A program made the translations under genes and the position numbers. The notes under the pieces were generated by a model that ran no database searches, had not been told where the DNA came from, and was given only the letters and a program-made list of their open reading frames with translations. A DNA stretch of 54,620 nt, taken from contig JALSLH010000039.1 in NCBI GenBank assembly GCA_026988435.1, positions 1 to 54,620 of the forward strand. The letters run 5' to 3'. Of the stretch, positions 15,453 through 26,291 are shown piece after piece (positions within the stretch are counted from its first letter, which is position 1; each line of letters opens with the position of its first letter). Origin of the DNA: Methylophaga sp. Its GTDB lineage: Bacteria > Pseudomonadota > Gammaproteobacteria > Nitrosococcales > Methylophagaceae.

Positions 15453-18400
15453 ATGGAAATGATGCCTGCCACTTTAATAAAAAAAATTCGTAAACCTATA
15501 TTAATTGTTGCTGGGATAATATCTTTCTATGCATTGTTAGGTTTTGTGGTTTTACCTCATTATATGCAGGAAAAATTACCTGAGCTAATAGAAACGGAAA
15601 CAAGGCGAAAAGTAAAGATCGAGCGTATAGAATTCAATCCATTTTCATTAGAACTGAGCTTACTAAACTTTTCTATACAAGAAAAAAATCCGCAAGATTT
15701 TATTAAATTTGATGAATTTTATATTAATATTCAGGTTTGGAAAAGTATACAAAAAGCAGCATTAGTCATTGCGGAAGTAAGATTGTCTGATCCTTTTGTG
15801 CGTTTGGAGATGTTTAAAGATAGTCGTTACAACTTTAGTGACTTATTAGAAAAAGAGCCAGAAAAGAAGGAGCCTGAGGAGCCTAAAGACATTTTTCCAG
15901 TGATTATTCAGAAGCTGGATATTTATCGCGGAGAAGTTGCGGTGATTGATTCAGCGCATAAAGGTTCAACTATTCATATTATTCAGCCTATAAACTTACA
16001 TCTTGATGATTTTAGCACTTTACTTGGTGAGGCATCTGGACTAGGTTTCTCCATGAAATTGAATTCAGGCGGTCAATTGCAATGGCAGGGTGATTTTGGT
16101 GTTAATCCATTATTTTCTAAAGGATCATTAGCAATAGATGGGGTAAAATTCACTCAAATTTGGCAGTTATTTTTGCAAGATAAGGTGAATTTTAAATGGG
16201 TAGATGGCGCACAGTCCATTAAATTTAATTACGCACTTTCTTATGTTGATGATGCATTTTTATTTAAACTTGCTGATGGCCATTTATTAACTAAAGATTT
16301 AAAGTTTACTGCACTAGATAGCGATAAAACTTTAATTAATATTCCCTATTTTTCCGTTGACGGGTTGAGTTTTGATTTAAATAAACAAGAAATTAATATT
16401 GCTAAGATCGAATCTAAACAGGCTGATTTTGACGTAGGGTTTAATCAGTCTGGAGAACTAAATTATCAAACTATTTTTGCTGGTGATGCCGGACAAAAAG
16501 AGCCTGATAACGTAGTAAAAGAACCAGCGGAACCCAGCAATCCATGGACTATTCAAGTAGCTGATGTTATTTTAAATAGCACACATATCAATTTTACCGA
16601 TAAACGACCTCAAGAAACTGTTTTAATGGAGGTCTCTCGTTTAGATATGGGCTTGAAGAACTATTATTTAAGGACGGATAGCCAGTTACTTATGACGGCT
16701 AATCAGGGCTTTGTAAATTTACAGGCATTTAATTTACATACGGCGAAAGATCCAACATTAGCTCAAGTCCCTAGCGTTAAAATTGATAGCATTGATTTTA
16801 ATTTGCAGAATCAAAGTGTAAAAATTAAGTCAATTAATACAAGTGATGCGTTAATTAAAGCTTGGTTGACTAAAAATGGCACACTCAATTATCAGGAGCT
16901 ATTTGCTACAGCTCAGGTTTCAGAAAGTCATTCTGAGCAAAAATTGATTACTGAAGATGCCCCTAAAAAACCTTGGCTACTCACACTAGATTCATTCAAT
17001 ATAAATAATTACGCCTTACAATTTAAGGATTATACCCAAAAGAAGCCAGTTGACTTAAGCTTATCTGATTTGGATTTTTCTGTTGCGGACTTTAGTACTG
17101 AAAAAGGTACGCGTCTGCCTATTGAACTCAATGCACGATTGAATAAAACGGGAAAAATAAAAGTGACAGGTTCTTCTGTTCTGGAGCCTTTTACGTCAAA
17201 TTTAGATATTAATATAAGCCATATTGAGATGAGAGCATTTGAACCTTATATTAATCAGAGTGCTAAACTGGATATTATAAAAGGGCATATTAATACGCAA
17301 GGAAAACTGCTTATTGCGCACAATAAAAAAGGTGATTTAGGGTTAAATTACAAGGGAAAAATTGCAGTTAAAAAGCTGCATACACGCGATCAGATTTTAC
17401 ACCACGATTTTTTGAAATGGCAGAACTTAGCACTTAATGGTTTCGAGTTTGATTTGCAGCCAATAAAATTAAAAATCAAATCAGTTGATTTAGATCAACC
17501 CTATGCACGAGTAACTATCAAGAAAGATAAAACGGTTAATATTAATGATATTATCGTCATAAAAAGTGTTGATAAGCCAATAAAACAAAAGGCAATAAAG
17601 CAGGAGTCTAATGCGCAATTTGACATAGGTAGCGTTAATATCAAGGGGGGAAGTTCTGACTTTTCGGATTACTCTTTAATTCTGCCTTTTGTAGTGAAAT
17701 TGAATGCTTTAGATGGACAAATAAAGAAAATTTCTTCAAATCAGAAATCTAAAACCCATGTAGATTTAAAAGGTAAAGTGTTTGACTTGTCTCCTGTAGA
17801 GATAAAAGGAGACTTTAATCCAAGTTTAGATGAAATGGATTTAGGGATGCACTTTAAAAGTTTGCCTTTACCATTCATATCGCCTTATATGGTTGAATTG
17901 GCAGGCTATAAAGTTGAAAAAGGTAAAATGTCTGTAGACTTATTGTATCAAATCAAAGATAGGCAGTTAAGTTCGGAAAATAACTTGTTTATTGATCAGC
18001 TTGAGCTAGGAGATAAAGTAGAAAACCCAGAAGCAGTAGATCTTCCGTTGGGGCTAGCCATCGCTTTATTAAAAGATAAAGAGGGTCGAATTATACTTAA
18101 TATGCCCGTTTCTGGAAGTTTGGATAACCCTGAATTTAGTGTCGGGCCTTTAATTTACGATGTGTTCATCAACTTATTAAGCAAGGTGATTGCTTCACCT
18201 TTTGCTGCATTAGGCTCATTCTTAGGGAGTGACGAGGATTTTAGTACAGTAAGCTTTCAGTCGGGAAGTGATGATTTAAGTGCTGAGCAGACAGAAAAAC
18301 TGGATGCTTTATTGAGTGCTTTAGCGGAAAAACCAGAATTAAGTTTAGAAATTAAAGCAGAGTCATATATAAAGCAAGATTGGCCGGCAATGCAAGAACA

Positions 18401-18815
18401 GGCTTTAATGGATCAGCTAAAACAAATACGTGCGGATGAGTTAAAACAACAAGGAAAGCTAGAGTTGGCTGAGTATATTGAGTTATCGGAAGATGAGTAT
18501 AAGCGTTTGTTGGCTGATTTATTTATCCAGTCTTATCCTGAGCTAGCTGAGCGGTCATTATTTGGCACGCCAAAGTTAAAGCATCCTGATATGGGTGAAT
18601 TTGATGTTGTCGCTAAAAATATGTTGCGCAGTATGATTAAGCCAGATAAACATAAGCTTTTTAATTTAGCCGCGACAAGGGCTAGAAATATAGCGCGCTA
18701 TTTGACTCGCGAGGGTGGTATTGCGCAGTCGCGTGTTTTTATTTTAGATGGTGCTGTATTGCCTAAGGCTGAACACGGTGAATTAAAAGCGCAGCTTATT
18801 TTGAAAGTACAGTAA
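15453..18815 (+). CDS. AsmA/TamB-like DUF748 protein
   Basis: At 1120 aa it has one N-terminal membrane anchor (about 14-36) and a long periplasmic part made of repeating beta-rich segments. The N-terminal pattern VKIERIEFNPFSLELSLLNFSI is typical of DUF748 proteins, which are related to AsmA and YhdP, the bridge-like lipid transport proteins of the envelope. The C-terminal 200 residues include FQSGSDDLSAEQTEKLDALL, which resembles the start of an OmpA-like peptidoglycan-binding fold. The phrases ISFPWTIQ-like and PWLLTLDSFNINN recur and mark internal repeats. Substrate and partners are unknown. It stands alone. Confidence 0.8.
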   Translation: MEMMPATLIKKIRKPILIVAGIISFYALLGFVVLPHYMQEKLPELIETETRRKVKIERIEFNPFSLELSLLNFSIQEKNPQDFIKFDEFYINIQVWKSIQKAALVIAEVRLSDPFVRLEMFKDSRYNFSDLLEKEPEKKEPEEPKDIFPVIIQKLDIYRGEVAVIDSAHKGSTIHIIQPINLHLDDFSTLLGEASGLGFSMKLNSGGQLQWQGDFGVNPLFSKGSLAIDGVKFTQIWQLFLQDKVNFKWVDGAQSIKFNYALSYVDDAFLFKLADGHLLTKDLKFTALDSDKTLINIPYFSVDGLSFDLNKQEINIAKIESKQADFDVGFNQSGELNYQTIFAGDAGQKEPDNVVKEPAEPSNPWTIQVADVILNSTHINFTDKRPQETVLMEVSRLDMGLKNYYLRTDSQLLMTANQGFVNLQAFNLHTAKDPTLAQVPSVKIDSIDFNLQNQSVKIKSINTSDALIKAWLTKNGTLNYQELFATAQVSESHSEQKLITEDAPKKPWLLTLDSFNINNYALQFKDYTQKKPVDLSLSDLDFSVADFSTEKGTRLPIELNARLNKTGKIKVTGSSVLEPFTSNLDINISHIEMRAFEPYINQSAKLDIIKGHINTQGKLLIAHNKKGDLGLNYKGKIAVKKLHTRDQILHHDFLKWQNLALNGFEFDLQPIKLKIKSVDLDQPYARVTIKKDKTVNINDIIVIKSVDKPIKQKAIKQESNAQFDIGSVNIKGGSSDFSDYSLILPFVVKLNALDGQIKKISSNQKSKTHVDLKGKVFDLSPVEIKGDFNPSLDEMDLGMHFKSLPLPFISPYMVELAGYKVEKGKMSVDLLYQIKDRQLSSENNLFIDQLELGDKVENPEAVDLPLGLAIALLKDKEGRIILNMPVSGSLDNPEFSVGPLIYDVFINLLSKVIASPFAALGSFLGSDEDFSTVSFQSGSDDLSAEQTEKLDALLSALAEKPELSLEIKAESYIKQDWPAMQEQALMDQLKQIRADELKQQGKLELAEYIELSEDEYKRLLADLFIQSYPELAERSLFGTPKLKHPDMGEFDVVAKNMLRSMIKPDKHKLFNLAATRARNIARYLTREGGIAQSRVFILDGAVLPKAEHGELKAQLILKVQ

Positions 18816-19320
18816 AGCTTACCAGATAAAGCTTGCGTTGAGTGTAGTAAGAATTCAACGTGAAGATCCTTGGCTTGTTTTTGGTATAGAGTGATGATGA
18901 CTTAAACAATATTGGTAAGCAGTATTGATATCTACTTTAAACCTCAAAGGTTCTTCATATACGGACTTCATTGTTACAGATGCTTAACACCACTTTGGTA
19001 TTATCAATAATACTAAAATAAGCGGTGGGTAAAAGGGAGGTAGGATTTTACCCATCCGATTGATTTAATAATAGTTTACTAGGTTTTTGTCTTGGAATGC
19101 GACACCGTTAGATAACAAATATATGCCTGTTAGTGGAAGGTATATATTTATACTGCAAAAAAGAAATTTTAGAAGTAAAAGCTAGGTTAATAATAGATTG
19201 GTTACTTACTATTGTTTCCATATTTGCAGTATTTCTAGGTATTGTACTTAAACTAGCTTCGCATGGGACAGTTAGCCTAAGTACAACCAGATTTCGGTCT
19301 CTATCTATACTTGGAAGTTT
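18816..19320. other. Gene-free stretch between DUF748 gene and trxB
   Basis: No convincing gene is seen. CGTTGA near 18834 faces TCAACG near 18856 and may form a weak hairpin after the DUF748 gene. A 63-codon frame from a GTG at 19133 has one hydrophobic stretch but no ribosome site and no recognisable family. Confidence 0.5.
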
Positions 19321-20397
<1,077 letters not shown>

Positions 20398-20409
20398 TTA
20401 TGCGTGCAA

Positions 20410-23400
20410 TTATGGCTTTCGTAAAGCGTCTGGCGTGGTATTTCGGATGGAATTCCAGACATTTTTACAGTCATTAATGACTAAATATAATGAGGGAATT
20501 AAGACTAAGGTAATCAGTGTGGCAAAGAGAATACCAAAGCCGATGGAAATTGCCATTGGGATTAAGATACGCGCTTGCCGTGAAGTTTCTAGAATCATCG
20601 GCATTAGACCGCCAAATGTGGTTAGAGTTGTTAATATAATGGGACGAAAACGTTGTATGGCGGCAGTTTTTATGACCTCTTTGGGGCTTAGGTGTTGCTG
20701 GTGCTCTAAACCGACAGCCTGACTAATTAACACTAAGGAATCATTAACCACAATACCAGATAGGGCAACGATACCGAGTAAGCTTAATATACTTAAGCCG
20801 TAGCCCATGATTAAGTGTCCGAAAATGGCACCAATTATGCCAAAGGGAATGCTAACAATCACAATGAGCGGTAGTACATAGCTTTTAAAAGGAATGGCGA
20901 GCATGGCGTAAATGGCGAGTATAGCAAAGATAAAACTAAGTTTTAAACTGCCGACACTTTCAGCCATATCGGCTTGTCGTCCTTGAAAGCTATACTGTAG
21001 ATCAGGATATTGTTGAACTAAGTCGGGCAGAGTGCTTTCTGTTAAATCATTAACAATTTCGCCAGCCTGGCTTCTGGGCGTAACATTGGCGGTAATTTGT
21101 ACATTGCGTCGGCCATCGCGGCGTTTAATTTCAGTAAAGGCACGACCTCGGTCTATTTTTACAATTTCATGCAAGGGAATACCGCGACCTTGGTCTGTCC
21201 AAATTAAAAAATCATATAAATCTTGTTCGGATAACCGTTCGTTTTCAGGTAGGCGTACCATCACTTTTATTTCGTTACGCCCACGTTGTTGGCGTAGTAC
21301 TTCGGAGCCGTAAAAGGCATTGCGAACTTGGCGAGCAACTGAGAGCGGGCTTAAACCAAGGCTTTCACCTTCGGGTAGTAATGAAAAATCTAATTGTTGT
21401 TTACCTTGACTCATGCCGTTAGTGACATCTTTAGCCATTGGATAGGTACGGAGTGCTGCTGTGACTTTGATGCTGGCTTGCTCTAATACGCTAATATCAT
21501 GATGGGTGAGTTCTATGGTAATCGCTGAGCCTGAGCCTGGTCCGCCTGAGTCAGATTCAAAGACCAAGCTTTCTACACCAACTAATTCTCCCACCTCGGC
21601 ACGCCAACGTTCACTAAAGCCATCGGTACTCATAATTTTATTGCGAATTTCTGGTGGTGCTAAATAGGTACGAATAGTCGCTTTATGACTCCCATCTTTA
21701 CCTATTTCGGCAAAAATACCTCGGATGAGTTGGTCACCCTGCTCAATTTTGTCGGCACTGCGGCGTGCTGCTGTTACTAAGTAATCAACAATAGCTTGGG
21801 TTTTATCTACTGGTGTTCCATAAGGTAGGCTCATGGTTGCTTGTGCAAAGTCGGATTCAGTTTTAGGGAACATCGACATACCCATACGTCCACTTAAAGC
21901 AAAAGATAGGGTGGTTATTAAAATTGAAAAAGCAATGATAACAGTTAAATAACGATGATTAAGGGTAAGCTCAAGAAAACTACCATAACGGTGTACCACC
22001 CAATGGCGAAAAGCATGGCTAAATTTTTGTTGTTGCCTATGAAGCCAAAGGAACACGCCTGATTTAGGCTGGTCACTGATATGCGCTAAATGTTGCGGTA
22101 AAACAAATAAACTTTCTGCTAATGAAAGTAAAAAAACGATGATAACAACTGTGGGGATCATAAAGAAAATTTTCCCCATTTGACCCGGCATAAAAAATAA
22201 GGGCATAAAGGTCGCTATATTGGTTAAAATACTGAAGGTAACGGGAACCGCCATTTCTTGTGCGCCTTTAATTGCTGCGGTAAGTGCGGGATAACCTTCC
22301 TGTCGATAGTGATAGACATTTTCGCCAATAATAATGGCATCATCAACAACGATTCCTAAAGCAATAATAAAGGCAAATAGTGAGATCATATTTAATGAGA
22401 CACCGAGCGCGGGCAAGATAAGAAAAGAGCCAAGGAAAGCAATCGGAATGCCAGTCATTACCCAAAAGGCTAAACGCAATTCTAAAAATAAAGCTAAGGT
22501 AATAAAAACTAATGTTAAGCCCATAGCGCTGTTGCGTAGTAATAAGTCTATGCGTTGTGCATAAGAGGCGGATGCATCATAACGAATTTCTACCTGTATG
22601 CCTTCGGGTAAATTACTTAGTTTTATTTGTTCTTTAACGGTATCAGATATGCCGATAGGTGTTTGCTGGCCGACACGATAGACTTGCAGCATAATTGCTG
22701 GGACACCATTGTAATTGGCTGAATAATCAGTTTCTTCGTAGCCATCATGAATGGTCGCAATATCACCGAGTAACACAATTCCGCCAGAGGGCGTGGTGAT
22801 AATGGGAAGTTGTGCGAATTGCTGGCCGGTATCTTTACGCTCTTGCATGCGAATTAATATTTCACCTGCTGTACTTTTAATGCTCCCACCCGGTAATTCT
22901 AAGCTGGCATTACGAATCCGTTGTGTAATATCCGCGATAGAAATATGGTAGCGCTGTAAGTTAGCTTGAGAAATTTCAATACTAATTTCCAAGGGGCGAA
23001 CACCGGTAAGATCAATTTGAGTAATATTGTCGGCTTGTAATAATTGTTCGCGAAAATTTTCAGCAAGTTTGTGTAATATTGCTTCTTCAGTACTGCCATA
23101 CAGAACCAGAGAAACTGTTTTACGCTTACTGGCAACGATATTGACTTTAGGATCTTCAGCATCTTCAGGAAGTGTGGTGATGCGATCAATTTCTCGCTGT
23201 ATATCCTGGGCTAATAGATTGATATCGGCATCGGTCATTACATCCACTAAAACAGTGGCATAGCCTTCTTGTGCTGATGAACTGATTTCATCAATACCTT
23301 CTAAGCCTGAGATAGCATCTTCTATAGCAAGAACAATGCCTCGTTCGATTTCTTCAGGGCTAGCGCCTGTATAGGTCGTGCTAATACTGATGGTATCGGT

Positions 23401-23553
23401 GACAAAATCAGGAAACACTTCTTGTTTCATGGTGTTTAAGAATAATAAACCACCGAGAATAAAGGCAGCCATCACTAAATTAGCGGCAACCGGATGAATT
23501 GCCATCCAGCTAACAGGGTCATGTTGATTGATATTCATGCCTTTATTACTCAT
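20410..23553 (-). CDS. RND-family efflux permease
   Basis: This 1047-aa protein has the AcrB-type layout: twelve membrane segments in two halves with two large periplasmic loops. The N-terminus (HPVAANLVMAAFILGG), the paired aspartates in IALGIVVDDAIIIGEN that relay protons, and the second-half GIVALSGIVVNDSLVLI are all present. It works as the inner-membrane pump of a tripartite exporter with the adaptor and outer membrane factor encoded upstream. Its start overlaps the adaptor stop by 8 bp. Substrate cannot be told from sequence; the charged residues of heavy-metal CusA pumps were not recognised. Confidence 0.93.
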   Translation of the reverse strand: MSNKGMNINQHDPVSWMAIHPVAANLVMAAFILGGLLFLNTMKQEVFPDFVTDTISISTTYTGASPEEIERGIVLAIEDAISGLEGIDEISSSAQEGYATVLVDVMTDADINLLAQDIQREIDRITTLPEDAEDPKVNIVASKRKTVSLVLYGSTEEAILHKLAENFREQLLQADNITQIDLTGVRPLEISIEISQANLQRYHISIADITQRIRNASLELPGGSIKSTAGEILIRMQERKDTGQQFAQLPIITTPSGGIVLLGDIATIHDGYEETDYSANYNGVPAIMLQVYRVGQQTPIGISDTVKEQIKLSNLPEGIQVEIRYDASASYAQRIDLLLRNSAMGLTLVFITLALFLELRLAFWVMTGIPIAFLGSFLILPALGVSLNMISLFAFIIALGIVVDDAIIIGENVYHYRQEGYPALTAAIKGAQEMAVPVTFSILTNIATFMPLFFMPGQMGKIFFMIPTVVIIVFLLSLAESLFVLPQHLAHISDQPKSGVFLWLHRQQQKFSHAFRHWVVHRYGSFLELTLNHRYLTVIIAFSILITTLSFALSGRMGMSMFPKTESDFAQATMSLPYGTPVDKTQAIVDYLVTAARRSADKIEQGDQLIRGIFAEIGKDGSHKATIRTYLAPPEIRNKIMSTDGFSERWRAEVGELVGVESLVFESDSGGPGSGSAITIELTHHDISVLEQASIKVTAALRTYPMAKDVTNGMSQGKQQLDFSLLPEGESLGLSPLSVARQVRNAFYGSEVLRQQRGRNEIKVMVRLPENERLSEQDLYDFLIWTDQGRGIPLHEIVKIDRGRAFTEIKRRDGRRNVQITANVTPRSQAGEIVNDLTESTLPDLVQQYPDLQYSFQGRQADMAESVGSLKLSFIFAILAIYAMLAIPFKSYVLPLIVIVSIPFGIIGAIFGHLIMGYGLSILSLLGIVALSGIVVNDSLVLISQAVGLEHQQHLSPKEVIKTAAIQRFRPIILTTLTTFGGLMPMILETSRQARILIPMAISIGFGILFATLITLVLIPSLYLVINDCKNVWNSIRNTTPDALRKP

Positions 23554-24733
23554 GGTTTGTAAGCTTAGTACGTAAAGTCATGCCTTGAACGGGGGTACTT
23601 AAATTGCTACTAATAATGCGTGCATTTTTAGGTATTTGCTCAGCATCAATAAATATTTGATTGTCACTTTTCCAAACGGGGATAATTGTTTTTATTTCTA
23701 AGGTATTTTGTTCGCTAAGTAACCAGAGTTGTATGCCGTTATGTACGACTGAATTGGGGAGGGCGATGACGTTATGCAGCGTGTCACCGGTAATTTGTAC
23801 ACGTACAAAAGAGCCTAAAATTAAGACTGGTGCACCTTTGTTTTTAGCTTGTTGGCTTAGAGGGTCTTTCACTTCAATAATCAATTCGGCTAAACGCCCT
23901 GAGGCTTCTAGTTCTGCTTTTAAGCGTTTAACTGTACCCTCACGTAAGCCTTGTGCTCCCCATGCTGCGCTATGCGTGATGATGGCTTTAGACCCCGCGT
24001 TGCTATTAATACTGGGAATAGCTATTTTGCTTAGTTTGTTGATAGATAGTGAGGCGATGATCCAAAAGCTGTCAATCCCTGCTAATTTAATTAAAGGGGT
24101 TCCTGTAGAAAAGGTTGAAACCCAAGAGCCAATTTGTGCATTTGTTTCTAAAACGATAGCATTAAAAGGCGATACAGTACGTGTGCGACTTAAATCTAAG
24201 CGAGCTTGTGTTAGTGCAGCTTGTGCAGCTTTAATGGCACTTTTTGCTAAGGCAAGATGTGGTTTGCGTAACACTAGGTTTTTACTTTGCTTATCAAGGG
24301 GGGCATTTAATAAGGTAAATTCGCGTTGTGCAATGGCTTGTCGGCCTTGTTCTAGTGTCAGATTAAATTTCGCTTTTTCCAATTCGTTTTCTTTTTGTTG
24401 AACCAGTAATTTATAGTCAGTGGGGTCAAGCTGAATGATCTGCTCGCCTTTCTTTAAAAACTCACCCGGCATAAAATGTGGACTAACAGATGTGACCATA
24501 CCATTAATTCGTGAAGTTAAATTAACTTTTTGGGCAGGTACAACACTCCCCATTGCGGTTATTGTTATGGGGTAATCAATCGCTTGTGCTGGAAAGACTT
24601 TGACTAATGGTGCGACTTTATTGGCATTGACACGCTTTGCTTTAGGTTTATTATTGAGCCAGTAATACGCTAAACTAAAGGTGATGGTTAAAATGACTAG
24701 GGCAGGTAGCCATGATAAAAGACGCTTAAGCAT
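23546..24733 (-). CDS. RND efflux periplasmic adaptor (membrane fusion protein)
   Basis: At 395 aa it has one N-terminal membrane segment (about 6-27), a lipoyl-like half with ITITAMGSVVPAQKVNL, a coiled-coil hairpin (about 95-175), the second lipoyl half TVSPFNAIVLE, and a beta-barrel region. It joins the permease to the outer membrane factor. I chose ATG 24733, preceded by AAGGAAA and overlapping the upstream gene by 8 bp; the frame stays open to 24784 inside that gene. The three genes are tightly overlapped and act as one operon. Confidence 0.92.
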   Translation of the reverse strand: MLKRLLSWLPALVILTITFSLAYYWLNNKPKAKRVNANKVAPLVKVFPAQAIDYPITITAMGSVVPAQKVNLTSRINGMVTSVSPHFMPGEFLKKGEQIIQLDPTDYKLLVQQKENELEKAKFNLTLEQGRQAIAQREFTLLNAPLDKQSKNLVLRKPHLALAKSAIKAAQAALTQARLDLSRTRTVSPFNAIVLETNAQIGSWVSTFSTGTPLIKLAGIDSFWIIASLSINKLSKIAIPSINSNAGSKAIITHSAAWGAQGLREGTVKRLKAELEASGRLAELIIEVKDPLSQQAKNKGAPVLILGSFVRVQITGDTLHNVIALPNSVVHNGIQLWLLSEQNTLEIKTIIPVWKSDNQIFIDAEQIPKNARIISSNLSTPVQGMTLRTKLTNHE

Positions 24734-26123
24734 CGGTATTTTCCTTGTTATTAGCGAGTGTATTAAGTTTCCAACTACCAGCAAGTGCGCGATAGAGTTG
24801 TATGCGGTACTCTAATAATTGGCGTTTGGCTAAAATTTGACTGCGCTCTAGAGATTGTTGACTCACTTGCGTGGTTAAAACACGTAAAAAATCTATCGCG
24901 CCATACATATAGCGGAGTCGAATTTGTAGCGTGGCTTGTTCAGAGAGTTGATGTTGTTTATTTAAGCTAATAATTAATTTCTGCTGTTGATATTCTTGAA
25001 TCAACGCGTCTTCGACTTCCTGAATGGCTTGTTGTAGTGCGGTTGCATAATTGTTTAAGGCTTCTGCAGCAACAGCTCGATTTCTATCAACTTCAGCGAC
25101 ACGTCGTCCACCATCAACAATAGGTAAGATTAAATTACCTGCTAGCGTTGCAATCCAGTTATTAAATAAGGATTGTAAATTGGGTGCTGTGGTATCAATA
25201 CCGACAGATAAGCTCAGTTTGGGAAAGCGATCAGCAATGGCGGCAGCGGTACGCTGATCTGCGGCTTGCACACGAAAATACGCAGAGCGTAGGTCAGGGC
25301 GGCGCTGTATAAGGTCGCTAGTTAATCCAGTTTGAGGTTGTGCGGGTAAGTCAGGTAATTGGTCTTGCTGGGGCAATACGAGCAAAGTAGGTGTATTACC
25401 GGTCAGAATTGCAAGTTGATATTCTAAAAGTTTAATACTAGAGAGTACATTATTTTGGTCGCCTCTTCTGGCTTCCAGTATTTGTTGTTGCTGGAAGACA
25501 TCGGCAGCAGTGGCTTGTCCACCAGCAAAACGTGAAGTAACGATGTCTACATTATCTTTATTAGTCTTAATCTGCTGTTTTAATAAAGCTAATTGGCTGC
25601 GTTGCTCAATTAAGCGGTACCAAGCAATCGCGACTTCAGCAGATAAAGAGATAGCTGCCGTATTTAAGTTTTCTTGGGCAATGCGAACATCTAAGTCTGA
25701 AGCATTTCTATGGGCACGTATCCGCCCCCATAAATCGACTTCATAACTGGCATTCAAGCCTAAACTAAATTGACTTGCATCTGTGTGGGCACTGTAATTT
25801 TGTTGGCCTGTCAGTGCGGCAGTAATACTCGGAATTAAGTCTGCCTTGGTTTTTTTAGCAATCGCTTGTGCTTGCTCAAGGCGGTTGTAAGTCGATAACA
25901 GGCTGAAATTATTACCCAGTGCTGAGTCGATAAGTTGATTGAGTTGTGGGTCATTAAAAGCGAGCCACCAGTATTCTAGATGTGTTGATTTACCCGGTTG
26001 TGAGAATGTTTCGGGAGTTGCTATCGGTGTGGGAATTTTATTTATAGGCATTGCACACGATTGGGCAAGCAGTGCAGTAATGATAATTAAGCGTGGTTTG
26101 ATATCCATATATGCAAAAGACAT
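24726..26123 (-). CDS. Outer membrane efflux lipoprotein, NodT/OprM type
   Basis: This 465-aa TolC-family channel has a lipoprotein signal with lipobox LLAQSC (Cys about residue 23). Two outer membrane efflux repeats follow, with LDASYEVDLWGR-like ASYEVDLWGRIRAHR and the second-half RRPDLRSAYFRVQAADQR. It forms the trimeric exit duct of the RND system below. The first ATG (26123) and a second at 26108 are both possible; neither has a clear ribosome site. It is the first gene of the operon, and 168 bp separate it from mltD upstream. Confidence 0.92.
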   Translation of the reverse strand: MSFAYMDIKPRLIIITALLAQSCAMPINKIPTPIATPETFSQPGKSTHLEYWWLAFNDPQLNQLIDSALGNNFSLLSTYNRLEQAQAIAKKTKADLIPSITAALTGQQNYSAHTDASQFSLGLNASYEVDLWGRIRAHRNASDLDVRIAQENLNTAAISLSAEVAIAWYRLIEQRSQLALLKQQIKTNKDNVDIVTSRFAGGQATAADVFQQQQILEARRGDQNNVLSSIKLLEYQLAILTGNTPTLLVLPQQDQLPDLPAQPQTGLTSDLIQRRPDLRSAYFRVQAADQRTAAAIADRFPKLSLSVGIDTTAPNLQSLFNNWIATLAGNLILPIVDGGRRVAEVDRNRAVAAEALNNYATALQQAIQEVEDALIQEYQQQKLIISLNKQHQLSEQATLQIRLRYMYGAIDFLRVLTTQVSQQSLERSQILAKRQLLEYRIQLYRALAGSWKLNTLANNKENTDA

Positions 26124-26291
26124 TAAATGATGCGAGAGAGTAACAGGTCGTTAGGAATATAGTTATACCTCCTGAAACGTTAGGTGATGTAGCGCTATTG
26201 GTTCTCTCAGGACTGGCAAGGCTAGGGTAGCATGGAATTTTGATTTCTTTTTTCGTAGGATTTATATGTGCTATACGAGACTCACTCCTTA

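Noticed and set aside
23661-24401. 246-codon open frame antisense to the RND adaptor gene
   Set aside because: It is a shadow of a clear membrane fusion protein gene; its composition is Ser/Arg/Cys-rich and has no family motif.
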